DNA of 7,182 nucleotides, taken from contig CAKUXH010000051.1 of the NCBI GenBank assembly GCA_934700265.1, positions 1 through 7,182 of the forward strand. Reading direction: 5' to 3'. Origin of the DNA: an uncultured Opitutales bacterium (lineage in GTDB: Bacteria; Verrucomicrobiota; Verrucomicrobiia; Opitutales; UBA9783). Made by a program: the position numbers and the translations under genes. Each line of letters starts with the position of its first letter. Within the stretch, counting starts at the first letter, position 1. Below are positions 1 to 6,820 of this stretch, piece by piece. The notes beneath the pieces are model-generated. The model was not told where the DNA came from. It saw nothing but the letters and a program-made list of their open reading frames with translations, and made no database searches.

Positions 1-1
1 G

Positions 2-454
2 TATATTGAAGCGCCTAAAAACAAGGAAATTCCTAATAAAACGCTTTTTGAGGCTTTGGCTGAAGAGGGAAAAGATGAAGAAAATTTTATTCTTTCTCGT
101 ACTAAATATTGTTTCCTTGTTTTAAATACATTTCCATATAATGCTGGCCATTTGTTGGCAGTTCCTTATCGGCCTGTTTGTACACTAACTGATTTAACAT
201 CTGAAGAGCGTTTGGATTTAATAAATTTGGTTGCATTTGCTGAAAACTTACTAAAAAATGCATTAAAGCCTGAAGGAATAAATATTGGGATTAATCTAGG
301 AGCTGCTGCAGGAGCTGGCATTCCACAGCATTTGCATGTTCATATTGTTCCTCGCTGGAATGGAGATACTAACTTTATGCCAGTGATTGGAGAAACACGT
401 GTATTGCCTTTGGCATTAAAAGATATGTGGAAGCGCTTAATTAAATTTATTTAG
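2..454 (+). CDS. HIT-family nucleotide hydrolase/phosphorylase (5'-partial)
   Basis: The reading frame is open from the left edge, so the N-terminus lies outside the window. A TTG at 56 would be an internal codon, because recognisable protein continues upstream of it. About 150 residues are visible. The signature is HLHVH followed by IVPRW and GDTNFMP. This is the His-x-His-x-His histidine triad of the HIT superfamily, in the version with the 'PRW.GD.NFM' tail seen in Ap4A phosphorylase/hydrolase-like members. The catalytic nucleophile should be the middle histidine (codon 335-337). The conserved N-terminal half with 'NTFPYNAGHLLAVPYRP' is also present. Family members cleave dinucleoside polyphosphates or nucleotide adducts through a nucleotidyl-histidine intermediate in the cytoplasm. 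The exact substrate cannot be assigned from sequence. The gene is followed almost without a gap by the 7TM-HD phosphodiesterase gene and is probably co-transcribed with it. The family call is very secure and the substrate is open. Confidence 0.93.
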   Translation, partial: YIEAPKNKEIPNKTLFEALAEEGKDEENFILSRTKYCFLVLNTFPYNAGHLLAVPYRPVCTLTDLTSEERLDLINLVAFAENLLKNALKPEGINIGINLGAAAGAGIPQHLHVHIVPRWNGDTNFMPVIGETRVLPLALKDMWKRLIKFI

Positions 455-459
455 TGTTT

Positions 460-2751
460 ATGAGCTTTTGGCACAGAAAATCTGTAAAAGATCAAATTTT
501 AGAAAATCGGCAAAAACGCCTTAATATAAAAGAAGCAAGTATCCAATTTTCATGGAGAGCTTTTTTTCGTTATAGTATTTTTTTTGGAATAATACTAGTA
601 ATTGCTTTTTGGGGACAATCTCCGATAGGTCCTCAGCTTTATCTTAATCGAGTATCAAAGATTCGATTAATTTCTTCGATAGATTTTGATTATATTAGTG
701 ATATTAAAACGAGAGCGTTGAAAGAACAGCGTCGACACATGGTTTCACCTGTTTACAAAGTTGATATGAGCTCCTTTAGAAATTTTTCTCAAAAAATTGA
801 AAAGTTGAAAGGTAAGCTCACTAAATGTGAAGATATAAAGAAAGCTGATGAAAAAGAAAAGGCCTTAAATGAATTAATAGAGGAATTTGATGTAAAATAT
901 AATTTGAATCTTGAAAAAGAAGATTTACGCACATTGCTTTCGATAGATTCACCACTCCAAAGAAATCGATTATTTGATGAGTGTTTATTTTTATTACAAG
1001 AAATTGTACAAAAAGGAATATTTGATGATATTGATTTGAATCAAAATGAAGAAAGTTTTTATTTTAATTTGAATAATGATAATGCAAATAGTCGCTTACA
1101 AAGTTTAGGAAATGCTTTGAAGATTTTGCGCATGAATTTATTTATTATGGATATTGAGTATGAAGTAGCTAATGCTTTGCTTCATATTTGTAGGTATGGT
1201 TTAGCACCTAATTTGGTTTATGATAAAGTAAAAACGCAAGAGAAAATTAATCAATTTGTTGAAAAAACGCCAAATGTTTGTGTAAAAATTTTGCAAGGCA
1301 GTGTTATTGTCGAAAATGGACAAGTTGTTACACAAGAAATTTATGAATGTTATTTGGCTTATTTAAGTAATCTTGAAAATAAGGAAATGTATACAACGGC
1401 TTGTAGAGCGGCATTTTTTAAAAAAATATTTCTTATCGGTTTATTGTTTTCTATTTTGCTTTTAGTTTTGAAAATACTTCCTTCGAGACTCAATGAGAGT
1501 TTTCGTGTTCGCTTTGTAACGAGTATATTAATTATACTTAATATTTTGTTAATAAGATTGGTAAATATATTTTGCCAACACAGCATGTTAGGTACTCAAT
1601 GTTTACTTATTGGATTTTCTTCTTTCTTAGTGCCTACTTTTTTATCTAGTTTGTTGGTTACTTCATTGATCGATGTTGTGGCTGGATTTGTATGTACGTT
1701 TTTTATTGTAGGAGTAAAAACACTTATTGTTTATGGAACATTTGATTCTCTTTTGCTGGATTTGTTGACTGGAGTAAGTATAGTATTCTTTTGTAGAAAA
1801 GTGAAATATAAAGCGGATATTGTTAAGGCTGGTTGTTTTTCTTATTTGCTCTTATCCCTAATGGTATTTTTTTATGGCTTGCTCATGCAAAATTTTAATG
1901 TGGTTGTTTGTTTACAGCAATGTTTGGCTATATTATTAAGTGGTGGGGTAACGCTATTTTTAGCAATGAATTTAATTCCACTTCTTGAAAAAGCTTTTCA
2001 TTATACAACAAATATTACATTTTTAAGTTTAACGGATTATAACCATCCTTTGCTTAGAAAATTGCAATTAGTAGCTCCTGGTACTTACCATCATAGCTTG
2101 ATGGTTGCTGCATTATCAGAGAAAGCAGCTAAAGAAATTGGCGCTAACGCTCTGTTGTGTCGTTGTTGTGCTTTGTATCATGATATTGGCAAGATTATAA
2201 AACCTGAGTATTTTACTGAAAATCAGGAAAATACAGAAAATCCTCATATGAATCAAAAACCTTCTTTAAGCGCGATCGTGTTGAAGAGTCATGTGAAGGA
2301 AGGGGTCGCGTTAGCTAAAGCCTATAAATTACCTAAAATTATTATTGATGTAATTCAGCAGCATCACGGTAAATCTATTATGCAATATTTTTATAAAAAA
2401 GCACTTTTATTGAAGCAGGATGGTGAAGAAATTGATAAAAAAGTTTTTCAATATGATGGACCAGTACCGCAATTTAAAGAGTCAGCTATTATATCATTGG
2501 CAGATGCTATCGAAGCAGCTAGTAGAAGTCTTGAAAAAATAACCCCTCAATCGATTCGAGAATTAATTGATAAGATTGTTAAAGATAGAATAGAGACAGA
2601 GCAATTAAATGAGTGCAATATAACTTTGCAAGATTTGTGGAAAATAAAACAAAGTTTTGAAATAACATTACTGAGTATGATGCATTCACGGATTAGCTAT
2701 GATAATATTACGTTAGATGTTCAAGGAGCGAATGTAGATGGTAAAAAGTAG
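460..2751 (+). CDS. pgpH: 7TM-HD family cyclic-di-AMP phosphodiesterase, PgpH/YqfF-like
   Basis: This is a 763-residue inner-membrane protein, a normal length for the family (about 700-850). Numbered from the GTG at 454 (subtract 2 for the ATG), the order is: cytoplasmic basic N-terminus; one TM helix at about 40-57; a 7TMR-HDED extracytoplasmic domain at about 66-310, ending in the typical 'GSVIVENGQVVT' element; a seven-helix bundle at about 321-510; and a cytoplasmic HD domain at about 540-690. The metal-ligand set is complete: H547, H576-D577 (HDIGK), H613, H637-H638 and D684 (LADA). The spacing of the histidines matches Listeria PgpH, which cleaves c-di-AMP to pApA. I prefer the ATG at 460. 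A GTG at 454 overlaps the upstream TAG by one base, but neither start has a Shine-Dalgarno site. The gene sits in an operon with the HIT gene and lacks the phoH/ybeY neighbours common in Firmicutes. The family is secure; the c-di-AMP substrate is inferred from homologues. Confidence 0.92.
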   Translation: MSFWHRKSVKDQILENRQKRLNIKEASIQFSWRAFFRYSIFFGIILVIAFWGQSPIGPQLYLNRVSKIRLISSIDFDYISDIKTRALKEQRRHMVSPVYKVDMSSFRNFSQKIEKLKGKLTKCEDIKKADEKEKALNELIEEFDVKYNLNLEKEDLRTLLSIDSPLQRNRLFDECLFLLQEIVQKGIFDDIDLNQNEESFYFNLNNDNANSRLQSLGNALKILRMNLFIMDIEYEVANALLHICRYGLAPNLVYDKVKTQEKINQFVEKTPNVCVKILQGSVIVENGQVVTQEIYECYLAYLSNLENKEMYTTACRAAFFKKIFLIGLLFSILLLVLKILPSRLNESFRVRFVTSILIILNILLIRLVNIFCQHSMLGTQCLLIGFSSFLVPTFLSSLLVTSLIDVVAGFVCTFFIVGVKTLIVYGTFDSLLLDLLTGVSIVFFCRKVKYKADIVKAGCFSYLLLSLMVFFYGLLMQNFNVVVCLQQCLAILLSGGVTLFLAMNLIPLLEKAFHYTTNITFLSLTDYNHPLLRKLQLVAPGTYHHSLMVAALSEKAAKEIGANALLCRCCALYHDIGKIIKPEYFTENQENTENPHMNQKPSLSAIVLKSHVKEGVALAKAYKLPKIIIDVIQQHHGKSIMQYFYKKALLLKQDGEEIDKKVFQYDGPVPQFKESAIISLADAIEAASRSLEKITPQSIRELIDKIVKDRIETEQLNECNITLQDLWKIKQSFEITLLSMMHSRISYDNITLDVQGANVDGKK

Positions 2752-2795
2752 ATTTTGTTATTTACTTTTAATATAGAATAATTTAAAAAAATCTT

Positions 2796-3500
2796 GTGAT
2801 TGAATTAATACAGCCTTTATTAAAATTGCAAGAAATTGAAAAAGCTCTTTTAGATACGAAAAAACAGTGTTTATTATGTGAAGCAAATTTTTCCTCTATT
2901 GAAGCTTTAAAACAGAAACTTATTGAAGATTTGGTTACATTAAGAAAAGCTTTTTCGCAAAAAAAACAAGCTTATCAAGAAGGGGAATCGAATCTTAAAC
3001 AATTAGAAAATTTGCTTGTTCAGCAAAAAGCAAGGCAGGTAACAGTAAAAAATCAGGACGAGTTTAAGGCAGTCCAAAGCGCAATTCAGCAGACGGAAGA
3101 AAAAATTTCCAAATTACAAGAAAATTTGTTAGAGGGTTTAGAGGAGCTTGAGAACATTGAGGAAAATTTAAAGTCTGCTAAAATAGTGACAGAAGAGAAA
3201 TTAATAGAGTTTACTAAACAACAAGATCAGGTTCAAAGACAAAAATTAGATTGTCAGAAGTTGATCGAGGAAAAAACCGAGATTTTAAATCAATACGAAA
3301 GTAAAATACAAGGTGCATTTTATGAAGCTTATGTAACTTTAAGAAAGTGCAATAAAGCTATTCCACGTATTGTACCTGTAACAGAAGATGGAAAATGTTC
3401 TGGGTGTTTTTTAACTTTATCTGCAGAATTAGTTTCTAAGTTAGCAAATGCAAAAACACCACAGTTTTGTGAACATTGTGGTAGAATTTTATATAAATAA
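2796..3500 (+). CDS. Coiled-coil protein with C-terminal C4 zinc ribbon (CT398/HP0958-like)
   Basis: This is a 234-residue soluble protein. Residues from about 10 to 175 are rich in Lys, Glu, Gln and Leu with heptad-like spacing, predicting a long antiparallel coiled-coil hairpin. Residues 201-228 carry a zinc ribbon, C201-x2-C204 and C225-x2-C228, with the family pattern 'GKCSGCFLTL' and 'FCEHCGRILY'. This architecture is the C4-type zinc-ribbon family (zf-RING_7), which includes chlamydial CT398 and Helicobacter HP0958. Studied members bind sigma-54 (RpoN), and some are tied to flagellar or type III secretion. In most genomes the role is unknown. The GTG at 2796 is the only plausible start: an in-frame TAA lies at 2784-2786 and no Shine-Dalgarno site is visible. 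The 44-nt gap upstream is the widest in this + strand cluster and is extremely AT-rich. The kdsB gene begins 6 nt after the stop. Architecture is clear; function is only suggested by homologues. Confidence 0.88.
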   Translation: MIELIQPLLKLQEIEKALLDTKKQCLLCEANFSSIEALKQKLIEDLVTLRKAFSQKKQAYQEGESNLKQLENLLVQQKARQVTVKNQDEFKAVQSAIQQTEEKISKLQENLLEGLEELENIEENLKSAKIVTEEKLIEFTKQQDQVQRQKLDCQKLIEEKTEILNQYESKIQGAFYEAYVTLRKCNKAIPRIVPVTEDGKCSGCFLTLSAELVSKLANAKTPQFCEHCGRILYK

Positions 3501-3506
3501 AGAATT

Positions 3507-4253
3507 ATGACAAAATATACTATTGCGATTCCTGCCCGGATAGCTTCTTCGCGTTTGCCCGGGAAAATGTTAAGGAACTTAGGCGGAAAACCTGTTATTC
3601 AGCATGTGATTGAAAGGGTTAAGTTGGTAAAAAATTGCAATGAAATTTGCGTTGTTACGGATAGCCAAGATATTGTTCGTTTAGCCGAAAGTTTAGATGT
3701 TAAAGGGTATCTTACAGCACCAGAATGTCATTCTGGGACAGAGCGTATCGTTTCAGTATTGGATAAAATGCAAGGAGATTGGATTTTTAACGTACAAGGA
3801 GATGAACCTTTCGTTGAAATTTCTTTAATTGAGGCTCTTATTGAAAAAACGCAATCAATTGATGCACCGATTTTGACACCAGTCTACGCTTTAAAATCGA
3901 TGGAAGAGGTAAATAACCCAAACATTGTTAAAGTTGTTCTTGATAATAAAAACTATGCCCTTTATTTTTCTCGTAGCCCGATTCCTTATGCACGTGATGT
4001 AGCTAAAGATGATTGGTTGCGTAAATGTAAATATTGGGGGCATCTTGGAATTTACGGATATCGTCGAGAAATTTTAGAAGTTTATAAAAATTTAGAAAAT
4101 AGTTACTTAGAATCTACAGAATCCTTGGAACAGTTAAAATTTCTTTCAAATGGGTATCGTATTGCAACCCATGAGGCTTCAGGACGCTCAGTAGCCATTG
4201 ATACCTTAGAAGATCTTATTAAGGCGGAAGAAATTTTAGGAAATATGAAATAA
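3507..4253 (+). CDS. kdsB: 3-deoxy-manno-octulosonate cytidylyltransferase (CMP-KDO synthetase)
   Basis: It activates KDO with CTP to form CMP-KDO, the donor for the first sugars of the lipopolysaccharide inner core, in the cytoplasm. The 248-residue length is normal. Diagnostic motifs are in the right order: the nucleotide-binding loop 'IPARIASSRLPGK' (residues 8-20), 'SGTER' (76-80), 'NVQGDEP' (95-101), 'YFSRSPIPYAR' (153-163), 'HLGIYGYR' (179-186), 'ESLEQL' (205-210) and 'IDTLEDL' (231-237). D99 and D232 correspond to the two Mg-binding aspartates of characterised KdsB. The ATG at 3507 fits the conserved N-terminus exactly. It lies 6 nt after the zinc-ribbon gene, with at best an AAAG as ribosome-binding site. 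It is the last gene before a strong terminator hairpin at 4278-4312. No other KDO gene is present in the window. Confidence 0.97.
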   Translation: MTKYTIAIPARIASSRLPGKMLRNLGGKPVIQHVIERVKLVKNCNEICVVTDSQDIVRLAESLDVKGYLTAPECHSGTERIVSVLDKMQGDWIFNVQGDEPFVEISLIEALIEKTQSIDAPILTPVYALKSMEEVNNPNIVKVVLDNKNYALYFSRSPIPYARDVAKDDWLRKCKYWGHLGIYGYRREILEVYKNLENSYLESTESLEQLKFLSNGYRIATHEASGRSVAIDTLEDLIKAEEILGNMK

Positions 4254-4277
4254 AATTTAAAGATTGAAAAATTTTAT

Positions 4278-4312
4278 CGCATATCCAGAATAATGGATAT
4301 GCGTATTTTTTT
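4278..4312 (+). terminator. Intrinsic terminator of the kdsB operon, overlapping the next start codon
   Basis: Perfect 10-bp inverted repeat: CGCATATCCA at 4278-4287 pairs with TGGATATGCG at 4294-4303 around a 6-nt loop (GAATAA). It is followed by TA and seven consecutive T residues (4306-4312). This is the textbook shape of a rho-independent terminator on the + strand, 24 nt after the kdsB stop codon. The A of the downstream gene's ATG (4293) is the last loop base, the rest of that start codon is in the right arm, and the T-tract encodes its residues 5-7. A role as attenuator or translation-blocking hairpin for that gene is possible. On the - strand the stem is not followed by a clean T-run, so bidirectional use is less likely. 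Confidence 0.82.
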
Positions 4313-4640
4313 ACCAATATGTTTACTTTCTTTATCTAATATTTTTATGACATTTGCTTGGTATGGTCATTTAAAATTTAAATCTTTACCACTTTGGCTT
4401 ACGATTTTTATAAGTTGGGGAATTGCTTTTTTTGAGTATTGCCTAATGATTCCAGCAAATCGAATTGGGCATGAATGTCTTTCGGCAACGCAATTGAAAG
4501 TAATACAAGAAGTTATTACATTGGTAATATTTTCTGTATTTTCTGTATTATATTTAAAAGAAAAGTTTAAATGGAATTATTTTGTAGGTTTTGTTTTTAT
4601 TTTATTGGCTGTATTTTTTGTGTTTAAAAAATGGGATTAA
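4293..4640 (+). CDS. DUF486 / DMT-like small membrane protein
   Basis: This is a 115-residue integral inner-membrane protein, the usual size for the DUF486 ('DMT family protein') group. Four hydrophobic helices are visible at about 4-24, 34-52, 68-87 and 94-112. Family hallmarks include 'SNIFMTFAWYGHLKFK' (15-30), 'SWGIAFFEYCLMIPANRIGH' (41-60) and 'QEVITLVIFSVFSVLYLKE' (72-90), ending in a positively charged 'FKKW' tail. It resembles half-size or small multidrug-resistance-type transporters of the drug/metabolite superfamily, but no substrate is established. The start may be the ATG at 4293 or the ATG at 4299. Both lie within the terminator hairpin of the upstream operon and neither has a Shine-Dalgarno site. 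The stop codon overlaps the convergent peptidase gene by 4 nt. Because the terminator should block read-through, the gene probably relies on a promoter very close to its start, on leaky termination, or on hairpin control. Confidence 0.9.
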   Translation: MDMRIFLPICLLSLSNIFMTFAWYGHLKFKSLPLWLTIFISWGIAFFEYCLMIPANRIGHECLSATQLKVIQEVITLVIFSVFSVLYLKEKFKWNYFVGFVFILLAVFFVFKKWD

Positions 4641-5752
4641 AGTGTAAGGTTGTAGTCACATTTTGAGAGGATTTCACAACCATCCTCAGTTACTAAAACA
4701 TCATCTTCGATACGAACTCCACCAATATCGTAAAAATAAAGTCCAGGTTCAATGGTTATAACCATACCTGCTTCTAGAATTATGTCGTTATAACTTACAG
4801 ATGGATATTCATGAAGATCTAACCCAAGCCCATGCCCAACGCTATGGATAAAACCTTCGCAACCATTTTCTGATTTTTTTAAACCATAACCACTTTGTTC
4901 AAAAAATTGGACAGCGAATTCCATTAACGTTTTTACAGAAATACCTGATTTTATACGTAAAATTAATTCATGTTGGCATTGCAGAACACATTGGTATAGT
5001 TTTTCTTGTTGATTACTGCTTTTTCCAACAATAACGGTTCGTGTCATATCACCATAGTAATGTGAATTTTTTAAACGAGGGAAAAAATCAATAACAATAA
5101 GTTCATTAGCGTAAAGTGGTCCATAACCTTGACAATGTGGATTAACAGCATCTTGCCCACACGCAATGATTGTTCCTTTTGAAATACCGCCATTTTGTAA
5201 GCAAAAAATTTCCATTAATGAGCGTAAACGTTCTGATGTAAGTACTTCATTATTAAAATGAAGAATACCGTTTAAATTTGTGCATTTACGTAATATTGAT
5301 TTTGCATAGTCTATAGTGGAAGCTGTAAGTTGGCAGGCTGTTTTAATCTCGTTGACTTCAGTAGTGGTTTTTATGGCACGTTGTTTATTAAAAGAACTTT
5401 GATCAAATAGAATGGGAACATGTGTGAAAATTTCAGAATAAATTTTTGCAGGGAAGTGATAAGGAATAATAAATGTATCTATATAAAATTCTTTTTGTAA
5501 ATATTTGAATAGGGCAGTCCAATAGGGTAGGGAGGGAAATTGCTTTTTTAAAAGCATTCTGATGTTAGATAACAGATAAACTTCTGTAAAAATGCTTGTT
5601 GATTTACAGCGACCATATTCAAGTTCAGAAACAAATGCAATTGTTTTATCTTTTATTTTTAAAGCTAAAAATGCATCAGGTGAGCTGAAATGTCCCCATT
5701 GCAGGAGATTTAAATCGTGTTCTGTATTATCGTAAATGACGTAAGCATTCAT
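4637..5752 (-). CDS. M24 family metallopeptidase, aminopeptidase P / Xaa-Pro dipeptidase-like
   Basis: This is a 371-residue cytoplasmic peptidase of the pita-bread fold. It has an N-terminal creatinase-like domain (about 1-125) and a C-terminal catalytic domain (about 130-371). All five dinuclear metal ligands are present in canonical context: D222 (VIDFFP), D235 (GDMTRTV), H307 (SVGHGLGLDLHEYP), E335 (TIEPGLY) and E349 (RIEDDVLVT). H314, in the position of the conserved second histidine of aminopeptidase P, is also kept, so the enzyme should be active. The family removes N-terminal residues before proline (APP) or cleaves Xaa-Pro dipeptides (prolidase), and the sequence alone does not separate these. 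The ATG directly follows the TAA of the upstream reductase gene with no gap, so translational coupling is likely. No Shine-Dalgarno site is seen. It is the last gene of the - strand unit, and its stop overlaps the convergent DUF486 stop. Confidence 0.93.
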   Translation of the reverse strand: MNAYVIYDNTEHDLNLLQWGHFSSPDAFLALKIKDKTIAFVSELEYGRCKSTSIFTEVYLLSNIRMLLKKQFPSLPYWTALFKYLQKEFYIDTFIIPYHFPAKIYSEIFTHVPILFDQSSFNKQRAIKTTTEVNEIKTACQLTASTIDYAKSILRKCTNLNGILHFNNEVLTSERLRSLMEIFCLQNGGISKGTIIACGQDAVNPHCQGYGPLYANELIVIDFFPRLKNSHYYGDMTRTVIVGKSSNQQEKLYQCVLQCQHELILRIKSGISVKTLMEFAVQFFEQSGYGLKKSENGCEGFIHSVGHGLGLDLHEYPSVSYNDIILEAGMVITIEPGLYFYDIGGVRIEDDVLVTEDGCEILSKCDYNLTL

Positions 5753-6817
5753 TTAATAAACATCTTTCTGATAACGACCTGCTAATTTTAAATCTTTTAA
5801 ATAAGTTTGAGCTTCTTCTAGAGATAAATGTTCTTCTGATTGAATGATTGATAGCAATGCTTCTTCTACATCCTTGGCCATATGTTTTGCATCTCCACAG
5901 ATGTAAAAATAAGCACCTTGACGAAACCAATTCCAAAGTTCTTTTGAATTTTCTTTCATGCGATCTTGAACATAGATTTTGTAATCTTGATCGCGTGAAA
6001 ATGCTAAATCCAACCGTGTAAGATATTTTTCATTTTTTAGATTTTCTAAAAAATCTTCTAATAAAAAGTCATTTTCACGATGGCGTCCACCAAAAAATAA
6101 CCAGTTTGGCCCAGATGCTTGAATTGCTTTTCGATATTCTAAGAAGGCTTTAAAAGGTGCAATTCCCGTGCCTGGCCCTACCATGATAACAGGTCGTGTC
6201 GCATCTTTAGGTAACTTGAAACGAGAAGGTTTTAAATAGATTTTTACTGTATGTCCTACATTTAAACGTTTACATAAAAATCCACTTGAAAGACCCTCAC
6301 AAACACCACCTTTTACATCGCGAAAGGTGACCAGACCAACGATTAATTCTAATGCGTTGGGTAAATATTTTTGAGCTGAAGCGATGGAATAAGCTCTTGG
6401 ACGCATAGGTTTCAGCCATTCAATAACGTGTTGTTCATGAAACGTGTTACTTTTTTGTGCTCTTAATTCAGCAAGGCATAACCAAAAATCTGATGCTTGT
6501 TCTTCTGAAAAATTACTTAAAATACTTGGACGTAATCTTAGCTCATACTGTGAGGTTAAAGCTTCTTGCAAAGTTATTTTTTCACCTTCTTCTGTTTCAA
6601 TGATGACATTTGCTTTTGCTTGCAAAATTGCCAGTGCTCGAGCAACTTTTTTAGGATTGTTTTCTGGGCAAATAAAAACGACGTCTCCAGGTTGAAAGTT
6701 ACATTGTTCATTTGAGAGCGATAGCTTTAACAAATATACGCTTTTCTCATCTTCATTGTGTGATAATAGTTCGCGATGAATAAGTGTTGAAATAATTGTA
6801 TTTTCTGGAAGTTTCAT
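5753..6817 (-). CDS. CysJ-like FAD/NADPH oxidoreductase lacking the flavodoxin domain
   Basis: This 354-residue protein matches the C-terminal two thirds of sulfite reductase flavoprotein alpha (CysJ) and of diflavin reductases. FAD site: 'RAYSIAS' (141-147) and 'GGVCEGLSSGFL' (170-181). NADPH site: 'GPGTGIAPFKAFLE' (214-227), 'FFGGRHRENDFL' (241-252), 'FSRDQ' (273-277) with 'KIYVQDRM' (280-287), and 'ICGDAKHM' (306-313). The C-terminus 'GRYQKDVY' ends in the aromatic residue that stacks on FAD in CysJ-type enzymes. The N-terminal FMN flavodoxin domain (about 200 residues) is absent. The first residues already belong to the FAD-domain beta-barrel, and the upstream gene stops 3 nt before the ATG, so this is the natural length rather than a truncation. 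It should move electrons from NADPH via FAD to an unknown acceptor. CysI or another sulfite reductase subunit is not in the window, so I do not assign cysJ. It lies between a beta-rich protein and the M24 peptidase. Confidence 0.88.
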   Translation of the reverse strand: MKLPENTIISTLIHRELLSHNEDEKSVYLLKLSLSNEQCNFQPGDVVFICPENNPKKVARALAILQAKANVIIETEEGEKITLQEALTSQYELRLRPSILSNFSEEQASDFWLCLAELRAQKSNTFHEQHVIEWLKPMRPRAYSIASAQKYLPNALELIVGLVTFRDVKGGVCEGLSSGFLCKRLNVGHTVKIYLKPSRFKLPKDATRPVIMVGPGTGIAPFKAFLEYRKAIQASGPNWLFFGGRHRENDFLLEDFLENLKNEKYLTRLDLAFSRDQDYKIYVQDRMKENSKELWNWFRQGAYFYICGDAKHMAKDVEEALLSIIQSEEHLSLEEAQTYLKDLKLAGRYQKDVY

Positions 6818-6820
6818 TTT

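Noticed and set aside
56..58. TTG as the true start of the HIT gene
   Set aside because: The frame continues open to the left edge with plausible HIT N-terminal sequence, so the gene is more likely truncated by the window.
1359..1586. 75-codon ORF on the - strand inside the 7TM-HD gene
   Set aside because: It lies fully antisense to a well-conserved membrane region. Its composition is what AT-rich hydrophobic codons give in reverse, and it has no recognisable motif.
2752..2795. Possible promoter in the 44-nt spacer between the 7TM-HD and zinc-ribbon genes (TAGAAT-like hexamer at 2774-2779)
   Set aside because: The best TTGTTA candidate is only 13 bp upstream. In such AT-rich sequence -10-like hexamers are expected by chance, so an internal promoter is not supported.
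5727..5936. 69-codon ORF on the - strand overlapping the reductase C-terminus and the peptidase start
   Set aside because: It is an out-of-frame shadow of two genes with clear family motifs, with Arg/Ser-rich low-complexity content.
6444..6695. 83-codon + strand ORF opposite the reductase N-terminal half
   Set aside because: It is antisense to conserved coding sequence, and has no motif or plausible start context.
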